Origin: Nematostella vectensis
Lineage: Eukaryota; Cnidaria; Anthozoa; Actiniaria; Edwardsiidae
DNA length: 64,000 nt
Reading direction: 5' to 3'
Assembly (NCBI RefSeq): GCF_932526225.1
Contig: NC_064045.1
Span: forward strand, 5,779,498-5,843,497
A program made the position numbers and the translations under genes. A model generated the notes under the pieces. It was not told the origin of the DNA and ran no database searches. It worked only from the letters and a program-made list of their open reading frames with translations. Numbering within the stretch: position 1 is the stretch's first letter; the number at the start of each line of letters is the position of its first letter. This document shows positions 41,149 to 54,300 of the stretch, piece by piece.

Positions 41149-41297
41149 ACAAGCCCGTAGCCAGGATTTTGAGCGGGGGGGGGGGGGGGGGGGTTTGTTT
41201 ACCCATTTAGCGCGCAGTGGTACTTAATTTTCTTTCATTAGAGCGGACCTTCCAGTCGAGTGTGTGTGGGATCTTCCGAAACCCCTGGCTACGGACC
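41149..41297. mobile_element. Inverted-repeat element with poly-G, TIR CCGTAGCCAGG
   Basis: CCCGTAGCCAGGATTTTGAG plus a poly-G run of about 20 at the left; CCCCTGGCTACGG at the right. About 150 bp, no coding capacity. Confidence 0.75.
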
Positions 41298-42075
41298 TTT
41301 ACTGGAGATTTACGAAGTCATCAGGGACCTACTCAAGGTAATAGAGGTTAAGTCGTGATAGACCTGCTCTAGGTACTTGAGGTTCTCATTAGTCTTTTCT
41401 AGATAATAGAGGTTGCCATTGACCTACTCTAGGTTCTACACGTCTGTTGCCAGTTTCATGAGGGCTTAGCCTCAGCTTCTAAGATGAGGAAGGAGGAAAG
41501 CCACATCCACGCTGAAGTTTTTGTGAACTGTTTTATTTGCATTTTTCCCTTCAGTCTTTATCAGATTTGTTAAAGGATGTTCAACTTAATGGGTAAAACA
41601 ACTACCGACGTAAAAACAAAATATATTGAAACAATGTTTTATTTCTCTTTGGTAATTTTGGATAACCCTTCTTGGTTACGTATTGACTAACAATTAGTGT
41701 TCCACCGGTATTTGATTTCAATTTACAGCCAATGGAGGGACCAAAGGTAATTAAATAATGGAAATATATCTCAGGATCTATAACAATACGTGGACGTTCT
41801 ATTTGCAATTCTATCATATTTAGAGATAAATTTATAATGTGACTAAAATATTTTTCTATAAACTCCATATGGCGTCTTATTTCAGTCAGTATTAAAATAC
41901 TTATTTATCTACAACGAATTTACTTTCAGATCCCAACCCCAATAATATTGATCAATTTGATTCCCTGCCATCTCAAGTACGTTTAAATGTTTTCTAGATA
42001 TGCTTTACCAGTGTTTACTAGTGTGAACAAGGCTAGATGGCTCATCATTGAAAATTTAAATACAATATATGTAAA

Positions 42076-42242
42076 AGCCGATTTAGACGGAACGATTTAG
42101 TCGTATGCGACCTGTCTACATGTTAAATTATGCACTAAGACTTTCATAGTCGAGCATCGCAGTGGAGTCGTAGGTTGATTACAATCCACGACTCAAGTTT
42201 TAGAGGCGCCGCATACAACTAAATCGTGCTGTCTAAATCGGC
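42076..42242. mobile_element. MITE with TIR GCCGATTTAGACGGAACGAT
   Basis: GCCGATTTAGACGGAACGAT then TTAGTCGTATGCG at the left; CGCATACAACTAAATCGTGC then TGTCTAAATCGGC at the right. Inverted arms of about 33 bp with few mismatches; 167 bp in total. Intergenic. Confidence 0.85.
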
Positions 42243-43020
42243 CTTAAAACCATTACACCCATAACCCTGAATTATAGAACTATTTACGATCGTTGACTCA
42301 GGGCTTTCATCCTTGTCGGAAATTTGTGTAAATAATCACATGCTTTAGAACATCACACATTGGAACGAGTTTATGAAGTGTTGTGCTCCCCTCCCCCATA
42401 GCACGATAGAGAAAACCTAGGCCAAGAAAAGCCGCTAAGCCTCCGAACATGTACAGATACATGCATTTTCGTGACACAAGCTTTCGTTTATAGAAGAAAA
42501 AAAGACGGAAAATGTTGACCAAACAATGGTTGGCAAAGCTCTTCTTTTACTCGAACAAGCGCTTATTACCAGATGGAACGGGAGCAACAACAATAATAAC
42601 AACAAAAAAAGCTTAAGATAACAAGCAAAAATCTGTCGCCTTGGACACCTTAACTCCGTTAACATAGACCCTACATTCATTACTTGAAAGGAGATACGGC
42701 TATTCACAGCCGAATGACATAGTCATAATTACAACGTATGGGCATTTTACACCCTTCTTTCGTGAGGACTAGAAAAGCAGAAACACATGGAAAAAAAAGT
42801 CCTTAAAGCAATTTGTTTACGTTGGCACAAAAAAATAATGTGGGAACAATCTAGTGCAGTTAGGATATACATATGTTTGCTCTGCCCAAGTAGGGTAGAA
42901 GCATATGATTTGATCATAATTTTCCATGTCTTATCGCTTATCTGAAGTCCTTCATATTATTTAGTAATCTTTCGATTATTCAATTATTAATTATAAATAG
43001 TTATTATTGCTTCAGGTCCG

Positions 43021-46000
43021 CTAGAGATCCCAACTGAAGAGGTGATGCTTGACCAACATATCGCGCACGCCATCTTTCATCGGCTGTGTTACCTGAAAAC
43101 ATGCAACGCTTGGGTTTAAAACTCATCAAAACAATGCTAATGGCATCGCATGATAATGTCACGTGCAAGCTAATGGCATCGCATGATAATGTCACGTGCA
43201 AGTATATGACATCGGATGATAATGTCACGTGCAAGCTAATGGCATCGCATGATAATGTCACGTGCAAGTATATGACATCGGATGATAATGTCACGTGCAA
43301 GCTAATGGCATCGCATGATAATGTCACGTGCAAGTATATGACATCGGATGATAGTGTCACGCGCAAGCTAATGGCATCGCATGATAATGTCACGTGCAAG
43401 ATAATGGCATCAAATGATAGTGTCACGCGCAAGCTAATGGCATCGCATGATAATGTCACGTGCAAGTATATGACATCGGATGATAGTGTCACGCGCAAGC
43501 TAATGGCATCGCATGATAATGTCACGTGCAAGATAATGGCATCAAATGATAGTGTCACGCGCAAGCTAATGGCATCGCATGATAGTGTCACGCGCAAGAT
43601 AATGGCATCGCATGATAATGTCACGTGCAAGATAATGGCATCGCATGATAGTGTCACGCGCAAGATAATGGCATCGCATGATAGTGTCACGTGCCCAGTT
43701 ACGAATGCGAAAACATAACTCACCTCCTTCGTAGACACCAGTAGGGAAAATAAATAAACAAAAATAAAAAGTTAGTAAAACAAATCAAAATAAAAGAAAC
43801 AGAGCTAGAAACAGAGCGAAAGTGAGGCAGGGTATTATGTTAGGTGTTACTATCACAAGCAGCGAAAAGCAGCTCTGAATGAGAAAACATCTAAGCTCCA
43901 TTGAAAACACAAGGCTGTGTAGTTGGATAGTTGGTGGCCAAAACAGAGACCACCCTGAGAGCGCATGCTCAAAGTAACAAGTCGTTGCCCATCTAACCTG
44001 CAAGGACTTGTCTTCTTTCAGAGCTTCCACGACCTGAGTTCGAGAGAAGAGTTAGAGAGGCAAAGCAGGACCATAGAGACCGGGGTGGGTGGGATGGGGC
44101 GTGTCCCCCAGTTTTTATCTAAATTTATAAAGAAAAAAAGAGGGGCGTGCCCCTCCCCCCGAGTATTTCCAGGCCAAAGCAAGGACAAACACTTATCTTA
44201 TCGAGATTTAACAGATGTATAAGTTAGCTTACTTTTATTATATCCTATATCCAAAAGAAGCAAGATCAAAAGCACAACAAATACCAACTCAACAATACAA
44301 ACAAATATACATAGACCTATTTAGAATAAGGTTTCACTTAGAGAATCAGTCTGTCCTAACCACCATGGGCAAAAGTGTGTAAATAAGGGAAATACAGGTT
44401 TAGAAAGCTGTGTGAGCATTCTTTTGTATGTGCCTATAAACATTCTCACGGCTTTCAGAGACCAGGATTCAGCAAAGTTATATGTAACCCACGAACCACA
44501 GCGGGTTACGACACATGGATTCCCGAATGCAACACCTTATTTGAAACAGGAATAAATACAAAAATCCCAGATAGTCGTGTTCGTGAACCAGAAGAATGAA
44601 TACAATACACCAAAAACTGGAATTCGACTCTGCCAAATTTTCGTCTTTAATAAGATTTCTTCAGGGCAGAAAATTTGGCAGAGTCGAATTCCAGTTTTTG
44701 GTGTATTATTATTTGAAATAGGTGAACATACGACAGCTGTATGTACCTTGGATGTGTGAACAAGCTCCCATTCAACATTCAAGTTAAAAGCAAATGTCGC
44801 CAGAACTCTGCAACGGGAAAGAAAGGCCTTAAATGAACAACAGCAACAGCAATTTAACTGGTTACAAGAAACAAATACAGCAAAGAGAATAAAGCAAAGT
44901 GAGTCGAAGGCCAAGTTTCCTACAACGCGACCCCGAATACACTATCCCTCTTGCATGCAATAAAAAAGTTGCGATACGAAGCAAACGCTTTAAGCCGATC
45001 TTATATAATTTACACTTTGGGCTTGAAACTATACAGTCAGCATTCTGTAACATGTCATATTAAGGTTGTAATTATCTCCTGACCTGAGTTCACACTTGAT
45101 CTGTATCCATCCAGGACTTCGAAGAAACGACCAGGGGTGGTACCTAAACACAGGGAGAACAAGGACCATTTACACCACAACCAGTAAAACCGTGAACACC
45201 TAAAATATACAGTGTGGAATGTTTATTGTCTTCTGACGAATCAGAGGCGAGAATGCGGCACTGAGACTTGTTGAGACATTGTTCAGAATAATCATCATTT
45301 TATTCTTGAAAGATTGTTATTTGCAAATGTAATTCTGACCCGCAAAATATAGCATAGGGCCAATCAAAGTGATAACAATCTAGAGTTGTAAATAGTGCTA
45401 TGTTTGGATCTAAGTAAGAATTTTACCATTTTGCGACTGTGTCCTCACATGCGCAAAGCGACTCCAGCCAGAGGTGAAGACATTGTTCGCTACAAGACAA
45501 GCAAGGCTGGGATCAGCTAGAGTACTGGGGAAAAGTTAGCGTTGTAAAGATTATAAAACAGCAGGGGAGAAGGGGATCTGAGAGTTGCCAAATAACAAAT
45601 TTATGCATTGCAATCTCTGAAACAACCAAGGCTACTGGAGCGTATTAGAGAACAGGGCCGTAGCAGGGGGTGGGGAGTGGGGGCACGTGCCCCTCCCCCC
45701 CCAATATTTTCAAAAAAGAAAATGACCAGTAGGGGCGTGACTGTGGCCCTCATTGTTTTCTTACTGTTTCTGTATCATCCCCCCCCCCCCCCCCCCAATA
45801 ATTCGAAGCCTGCTACGGCTATGGAGAACGAGGGAAAACAATTGAAGGGAACGATGTCATGCATCCATTTGTCAGAGTATTGGACAAGTACGGGGGAGCT
45901 CAACTTACTTTAAGCCGTAGCAAACCAGCGACCGGAACTGGAAAACAAAAGGATCGTCATGCAAGACAATTAGGTATCAATTACGATAAAAAGCACCAAA

Positions 46001-48366
46001 ACTACCAATATCGCCAGCCAAAAACAAAAATAACTTAAACAGCAACAAAATAAGTCGTAATATTAAAACTGCTTTTAACAATATGATGTTTTACACCTAT
46101 TTCAAAATAGGTTACACTCGAGAATCCACGTGTCATAACCCGCGATGCTTCATGGGTATCACGTGAATAAGCAAGGATTCAGCACAAGATGCACAGATTC
46201 TACAGGGTGCAACCTTATTTTAAATAGTTGTATACCAAGACAAAAACAAAACGGTAGAAGCAATAACGGTAGACATACCTTGACGTCCATTTGTGCACTG
46301 GCCGCATCATGGCTCATGTTGATAGACTGCACAGCCTGGAAAACACCACCATTTTAATCATATTCAACAGAATAACCAAAACCATAGGCATCATCATCAT
46401 CAACGTCATCCTTACTATCGCCATTGCCGATCCCCTTTACCATCACCATCATCACGATCATTATCGTGTTTCATGTCATCGCCATTGCCTTACCCTGTAG
46501 AGAATTTCCTCAGGAGAAAGGACCTTGCCGTCCTCGTCAAGTCTGATGAAGATGAGAATAGGTGTTAGGATATAGGATGATGAGGGGTGTCAATTCTGGT
46601 GTTGGTATATATTAGGAAAGAGGTCTGGTGTTGACGAATGTTAGGAAAGGGGTGTCAAGTCTGGTGTTGACGAATGTTAGGACCGGGGTGTCAAGTCTGG
46701 TGTTGACGAATGTTAGGAAAGGGGTGTTAAGTCTGGTGTTGACGAATGTTAGGACCGGGGTGTCAAGTCTGGTGTTGACGAATGTTAGGACCGGGGTGTC
46801 AAGTCTGGTGTTGACGAATGTTAGGACGGGGGTGTCAAGTCTGGTGTTGACGAATGTTACGACCGGGGTGTCAAGTCTGGTGGTGATGAATGTTAGGAAA
46901 GGGGTGTCAAGTCTGGTGTTGATTAATGTTAGGACCGGGGTGTCAAGTCTGGTGTTGACGAATGTTAGGACAGGGGTGTTAAGTCTGGTGATGACAAATG
47001 TTAGGAAAAGGGTGTAAAGTCTGGTGTTGACGAATGTTAGGACAGGGGTGTTAAGTCTGGTGTTAAAGAATGTTAGGACAGTGTCTGTAAGGAAGTATTC
47101 GTTAGGATGTCTAATATCGAGATGACCACTTCCATGACAATCTGAGGTTTTCTGACCTAAACGTCTTGCACAACACAAGCCTGGAGTAGACGGACTGGAA
47201 ATCTCGCTCGACCTCACGCTGACTTGCCTGGAAACATCATATCACAAAATCACATTCAATATCGTTTTTCTGTTTAAAAAAAACAGATAGGTATCTCTAT
47301 TATAGATTTTCTACACACCCGATTCTAAAGAGAACCCCCTCATACTCTACTAACACATTTCTAAAGAGAACAATCTAAACAGATAGCTCCAATAACAGTT
47401 CAGATTTTCAAAAACTTTTACTTTCAGACAAAATTGTATTTTAATCATTCTAATACGGGAGCATGCTGTCTGATCGACTCACACAATCAAACCCATTGTG
47501 TCTTCCAAATCTTAACACATTTTCGTAAAGGAGCAATCTGAATGGTCAACAAACGGACGACATTTTAGATTTTTTCTTCCCCTATCAAGACAGGTAAGGG
47601 ACAAGAAGTGAACAACTGCGTGGTCACCTCTTCAATAAAGAGCCAGGGATGACAGGGCCCCCCTAGTATTGATGGCCTTCGCATGCCGTGCTCGAAGATA
47701 TTCTTGAGTGCAGGACACAAGCTAGAAAAGAAAAAAAATACATTTTTAACACTTGAACAGGAACAATGTAATGGGGGCCGCACTGCGTGCAACCATCTGT
47801 TCAATCTCGGAGGCACATACAAAATATCGAGAAATAATAAAAACACAACATAGCTAAATGTTGTTAAGATGGCTAGCACCACTCAAATTATTGTTTAAAG
47901 GAGGCCAATTACGCCACCATTTTACGCTCCCGCACAAAAAACCAAGCCGACAAAGAATCAATTTCCATCGGCTTATTCAAGCAAGTGACAAAGATGCTTT
48001 TAATAAAATGTCTTTACTTAGGCATTAAACTTCAATCTTGGATGGTTATTTTGAAGTTTTCTTGCAAATAAAGGTAATTCAATGTATGGTTCCGAAATCA
48101 CTGGAGTTTGTTGATCAAGCTTATCTTGGCGAATAATTGTTAGCCTTAAGCGCATTTCGATCGTCGAACTGCCATTCGCCGTTTGCACTGACGACGTCTA
48201 TTGGAATAGGTGTATGTTCGAAAGCCTGGGATCTATTTCCAACAGACGTACTGCGGGCTCACAAAAACGGCTGGTAATCGAGGCTATGGCCGTGGAAGAT
48301 TACTTACCCTCCTCGCACAAGGTCTGTCACCGTCTCCGACACCGAGTCATCGCCGGCCGTGGAGTA
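43021..48366 (-). CDS. SGSM3: SGSM3, RUN domain and C-terminus exons
   Basis: Exons in transcript order: 48366-48308, 47721-47628, 47227-47157, 46542-46494, 46335-46279, 45937-45909, 45489-45427, 45143-45084, 44807-44747, 44033-43998, 43092-43021. Protein blocks: [144 protein letters not shown]. These follow the human RUN domain closely. A 29-nt exon (45909-45937) and a 36-nt exon (43998-44033) are needed to hold phase and were located from it. The linker exon 43998-44033 ([12 protein letters not shown]) is poorly conserved. Confidence 0.94.
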
Positions 48367-51300
48367 CTGGGAATAAGACAAACCACGTGACTGACCAATG
48401 ATACAAACACAGTAGCAAAGCGACACGATGAAAATTAAGTCAGATCCCATAATGATACCAACCCATGACGATATTACAACTTTAATTAAATCCATTACTG
48501 TCGAATCCGTTGTATCGCGACGCCGCATTTTCAAAACATCGATTTGTTTTTGTCTTTTGGGATTGTCTGTTCCGCCAGTCAAATTATTTTAAGCCAATCA
48601 GATTCTTGCTATCTCTCGCCTGGTGCAGTTGCCTGGCTTTCTGTCGCGACACTGTCTGGTTTTCGTCCAGAGGATAGCCAGGTAAGTGCACAAAGCGAGA
48701 CTTTGATTGGCTCAGAATGGTTTTACTGACGGAACAGAAAACCAAAACAATCGTGTTTTGAAAACGCGGGTCGCGATACAACGGATTCGACAGTAAATGC
48801 GTGATTTGTGGTAATGCTGAGAGGCAAAGCTTGGGGGCAGGCTCACCTCTTTACTGCGCTCATCTAAGATCTGTACAAACTTAGCCGGGAACCACCCTGG
48901 AAAAGCAAAGAGTGCAATCTAGGATCGAGTTTGAAGGAGATATAAATATCATCGAGTACAAAAGTTATCTATTATTCATTGAGTGATACTTCGGTTCAAT
49001 TGACAAAGACATACAAATGGACAGAAATGTCTGCATTTTGTATTTGTTCTCCGTTCTCGCCGCCATTTCATGTTCCTGTTCAATGCCGAGTCACAAAAAG
49101 CATCCATTTCCATCGGCTAATTCAAGCGGGTAACCAACATGTTTTCAATCAAATATCGTCAATAACATAACGGACTTCATTCGTAGATTGTTATTTTGAA
49201 GTTTCCTTGTGAATGAACTGCTGTTTTTTCAATGATAAACAATAACAAAAGAAAAGTTGGTCGACATTCTGTAACGTACCTCGTAATCCGTTGAGCTCGC
49301 CCACCCAACAGTGCTCGTCCTTCTGTGAGATGATCTATTACAACAAGACACGCGTTACCAAAACCGCACTGCACTTATAAACAGAGGTGGTAAAATTCCG
49401 ATGATCAAGACGAGGATGATGAGAATAATCATAATAATCCGGTAATCCTGGCATGACGGAAAAACCTGGAAAACGCGCAATTCCAGATAGAAAGAGAGAA
49501 GACACAATTTCTTACAATGGCTATAGGTTCCTTGTATTACGGACTTATTTTCAAAACACAAATACCGTGAGGCCGAAGTTCACATAACCAGATTTCGGCT
49601 TTTTAAGATAATTTTTCCTTGATCATCATTGTTGCCCTGTGTATCAGTTCAGGGACGAAAAGCTCAAATTTCAATGACACTTTACAAAAAGTCGCATACA
49701 TTAAAAAAAAAGTCGCACTTGATATTTTGTTTGCTATAAGTTACTGAGTAAATTCTCCGCCTTATTCGATGCGAAATGGGCTTATTTAAAGCGTCACGTC
49801 ATGTGTTTCCTGCATGTCGGTAATCCTTATAATGCCGCTAACGATTATGACGATGTTGATATGGATGGTGGATAAAAATGGAGTTGGTTAGAATTGTTTA
49901 CTCACTGTTATGATATCGTTTTTACGGAAGCCAAGTTCATCATCGTCATGTCGCTCGAAGTCGAGAAGAGCCTTTGCTCGCCGCCGACGATTCCTACAAA
50001 ATACATCAAATGTTTAAAAAAAAAGATGTTAAGGTGGCTTCGCCTCAGATGGAACAGGTGATGTTTGGTAGTGCGATCTCAATGAATAAGAAAATAGACA
50101 AATAGACAGACTTTTCTTTAACAAATTAACAAAGAATCGCATATTGCGTATCACGAAAGTGGCCGCGTTAAATCCTCACCCGACCATGTTAATGAAGCGT
50201 TTGTGATTGCGTTAAATCGCATGTCCTCACCCGGCCACGTTAATAATGCGCTCGTGGTCGCGTTATATCGCATGTCCTTACCTTGTCATGTTAACGAAGC
50301 GCTCGTGGTCGCGCGTGATTGCGTTAAATCGCATGTCCTTACCTTGTCATGTTAACGAAGCGCTCGTGGTCGCGCGTGATTGCGTTAAATCGCATGTCCT
50401 TACCTTGTCATGTTAATGAAGCGCTCGTGGTCGCGCGTGATTGCGTTAAATCGCATGTCCTTACCTTGTCATGTTAATGAAGCGCTCGTGGTCGCGCGTG
50501 ATTGCGTTGAATCGCATGTCCTTACCTTGCCACGTTAGAGAAGCGCTCGTGGTCGCGCGTGATTGCGTTGAATCGCATGTCCTTACCTTGCCACGTTAGA
50601 GAAGCGCTCGTGGTCGCGCGTGATTGCGTTAAATCGCATGTCCTTACCTTGTCATGTTAATGAAGCGCTCGTGGTCGCGCGTGATTGCGTTAAATCGCAT
50701 GTTCTTACCTTGCCACGTTAATGAAGCGCTCGTGGTCGCGCGTGTGCCCTTCTAGTGAGTAATCCACTTCCAGTCCCTAACAAACAAATAATGCGAGTGA
50801 CGTCATACCAAGTTAGAAAAGTGACGTCATGCAAAAAAGCGGAGTCAGATAGGGGGTTACGTCATGCCAAGTTAGGAAAGTGACGTCATGCCAAGTAAGG
50901 GATGTGACGTCATGGTAGTTAGCGGTAACGTTATGCCGTGTAAGGGTTGCGTTAAGTCAATGATTGGTGCAATATTCTCACTGTTGCATTACCTTCTTGG
51001 GGTCAATGGCGTCGAAATGTCTAGCAATATGCATGATGGCCTCTCGTAGATCCGCCACAAATTCTATCAAATATAGAAATAAAGACTGTCAGTTTGTCAT
51101 AAAGGGAATAGACCTATCTGCATCCACCAATAATGTGACTGACCCTACCCACAGCTTTACCTGGTTGAATATTATGCGACCATAAAAGCAAAATTAAAAC
51201 GTTATGAGATTGTCAAACATTATTACCTGTCTGCTTGATGTTCTTTGCTTTTTCCAAACTAAAATTACTTTTACCTGAATAACAAAAATAAAAAGCATTT

Positions 51301-54300
51301 AAGTCTTGAGTCCGATCTTGAGTTTCTTTAACCTCTGAGTGGCTAAATGAAGCATATGGGAAGATTCTAATTTAAATTAACCAGAGGACCCCGCAAGCAA
51401 TGTTTTGCGCATTACGGGAAGCTCTTTTACAAAGAAGAAGTTAGAAGCTCACCGAAGATCAGGTTGAAGAACGATCTGTTGGATCCAAGCTGTCTCCGCT
51501 GTACTTGCTGCTAATAAATGCGAATATCCAAATTCTAGTTAGCCACTGACACCAGAAATAATTAGCAGCAATAATACAAAGACAAAGAAACATTTTTGGC
51601 AGGAAATTTCGGTAACCAGTCAGAGTGTGAATACTAATTGTTAGCCAATGATACCAGAAATAATAAGCAGCAATAATACAAAGACAAAGAAACATTTTTG
51701 GCAGGAAATTTTGGTAACCAGTCAGAGTGTGATGTATTGGCATGTTTAGTGTAGCTTGTGTAATGTGTTGGCATGTTTAGTGTAGCTTGTGTTATGAACC
51801 GATATACTAAGTAATTTGTTGGCATAATCCGTGTAGCTTGTGTAATGTGTTGGCATGTTTAGTGTAGCTTGTGTAATGTGTTGGCATGTTAAGTGTAGCT
51901 TGTGTGATGTGTTGATATATGTTCAATGTGGCATGACCTTACTTGCTTAGTGATGTATTAGCATGTTTAGTGTAGCTTGTGTGATGTGTTGATATATGTT
52001 CAATGTGGCATGACCTTACTTGCTTAGTGATGTATTGGCACGTTTAGTGTAGCTTGTGTCATGTGTTGATATATGTTCAATATGGCATGACCTTACATGC
52101 TTAGGGATGTACTGGCATGTTAAGTGTAGCTTGTGTGATGTGTTGATATATCTTGTTGTGTTGTGTTGTGTTGGCATGTGTAGTGTAGCTTGTGTGATGT
52201 GTTGATATATGTTTAATGTGGCATGAAATAACATGCTTAGTAATGTGTTGGCTTGTTTAGTGTAGCTTGTGTGATGTGTTGATATATGTTTAATGTGGCA
52301 TGACCTTACATGCTTAGTGATGTATTGGCATGTTTAGTGTAGCTTGTGCGATGTGTTTGTATGTTCAATGTGGCTTGTGTAATGTGTCAGAATGTTCTGT
52401 TCAGCGTTAGCATGTTTAGTGTAGCTTGTGTGATGTGTTGATACATGTTCAATGTGGCATGACCACCTTACATGCTTAGTAATGTGTTTGCCTGTCTCCT
52501 TGTCCACCACGACTCCCAGGTCCGCCATCAGAAACGCCATGTGCTTCTTCCGGTGCGCGTCAAGAATGACTTCTGTCAGAGACGCGGATGCCTTCTGTGC
52601 AGCCTGAGCATCGAAATAATCAACAATGTTCTCATAAAATATAAAATATGAACAACACATGACACAACAGTAGAAATGATATATTGCTATCATCATCATT
52701 TAATAATGATGAGGGTAGCAATATATCATTTCCATCATTTAATAATTAGTAGTATATTTGCGCGCATTTTATGTATGGGTCCAATTGTTAACGTTACACG
52801 ACAACATGTCCCACGATAACACAAGAATTTCTAGTTATACCTGTATCAGCACGTCTGCATCCGTGATGTCCCCGGGAATATCCGATAATACATTAAAGAT
52901 CTGAGCTGAATTATCCAAAGTCAGAATATACTCCTCCTACAAATACACAAACAGAAAATTGCCAAAGATGAAGCAGCAGATAGAAAGGGTATTACATACA
53001 GGGAGTGGTGACCATATCGAGACACCAATATAGATAGAAAGGGTATTACAAACACAAAGTAGTGACCATGTCGAGACTCCAATATAGATAGAAAGGGTAT
53101 TACAAACACAAAGTAGTGACCATGTCGAGACTCCAATATGGATAGAAAGGGTATAACAAACAGGAAGTAGTGACCATATCGAGACTCCAATATAGATAGA
53201 AAGGGTATAACAAACAGGAAGTAGTGACCATGTCGAGACTCCAATATAGATAGAAAGGGTATCACAAACAGAAGTAGTGACCATATCAAGACTCCAATAT
53301 AGATAGAAAGGGTATCACAAACAGAAGTAGTGACCATATCAAGACTCCAATATAGATAGAAAGGGTATTACAAACACAAAGTAGTGACCATATCGAGACT
53401 CCAATATAGATAGAAAGGGTATAACAAACAGGAAGTAGTGACCATATCAAGACTCCAATATAGATAGAAAGGGTATTACATACAGGGAGTGGTGACCATA
53501 TCGAGACTCCAATATAGATAGAAAGGGTATAACAAACAGGAAGTAGTGACCATATCGAGACTCCAATATAGATAGAAAGGGTATTACATACAGGGAGTGG
53601 TGACCATATCGAGACTCCAATATAGATAGAAAGGGTATAACAAACAGGAAGTAGTGACCATATCGAGACTCCAATATAGGGATATTAGAAACGAAGAAGT
53701 GACTTCAGGGGCGTGTCTAGAGAAAAACGGAGGGTGGGGTTCAGAGTAGTATTTCACTGACCACGGATCAATAAAGTTCAAATCGGCATCCTTAGCTCTG
53801 GTAATAGGACACTAGATCCATCCAGAAACGTTTTCTATCCAACATGTACACGTATAATTAATCGTTTTTAACTATCATTGAGCCCCCCCCCCCCCCCCCC
53901 CCCCCGGTTGTGTTGGTTGTGTTTTCCGGCGGGCCTCCGAAAGTAAACTAGCGACAATGCGACTTTAAAGAATGCCAATCACGCCGCCATCCTATACTCC
54001 GGCTCAATGCCGGGTGACTCAAAGAATCCATTTCGATCGGCTAATTCAAGCGGGTAACCTATATATTTTCAATCAAATACCAACAATAACGAATCGGACT
54101 TCATTCGTAGATTGTAATTTTGAAGTTTCCTTGCGAATAAACCGTTTTATTTTCAATTATAAACAATAACAAAGGAGTGGCCGATCGACATTCTTTAATG
54201 TGTGGTGCGTACCTTCAGCTTGAGCATACCAAGGGTGGCCCTAAACAGAGTAACGGACCCCTCGTAGAAATAAATATCCCAGATACGTAACAAGATCTGC

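Larger units (their letters stand above)
39951..43020. other. Intergenic between SIRT7 and SGSM3 3' ends
   Basis: Convergent genes. Besides the repeats listed separately (40915-41100, 41149-41297, 42076-42242) I see only AT-rich unique sequence and short unsupported reading frames. It should contain both 3' UTRs. Confidence 0.5.

Noticed and set aside
43004-43738. Repetitive 244-codon frame on the minus strand
   Set aside because: It crosses the 33-bp array and reads the SGSM3 last exon in the wrong frame.
50160-50745. CRISPR-like array
   Set aside because: Units are contiguous with no unique spacers, and the sequence is eukaryotic intron.
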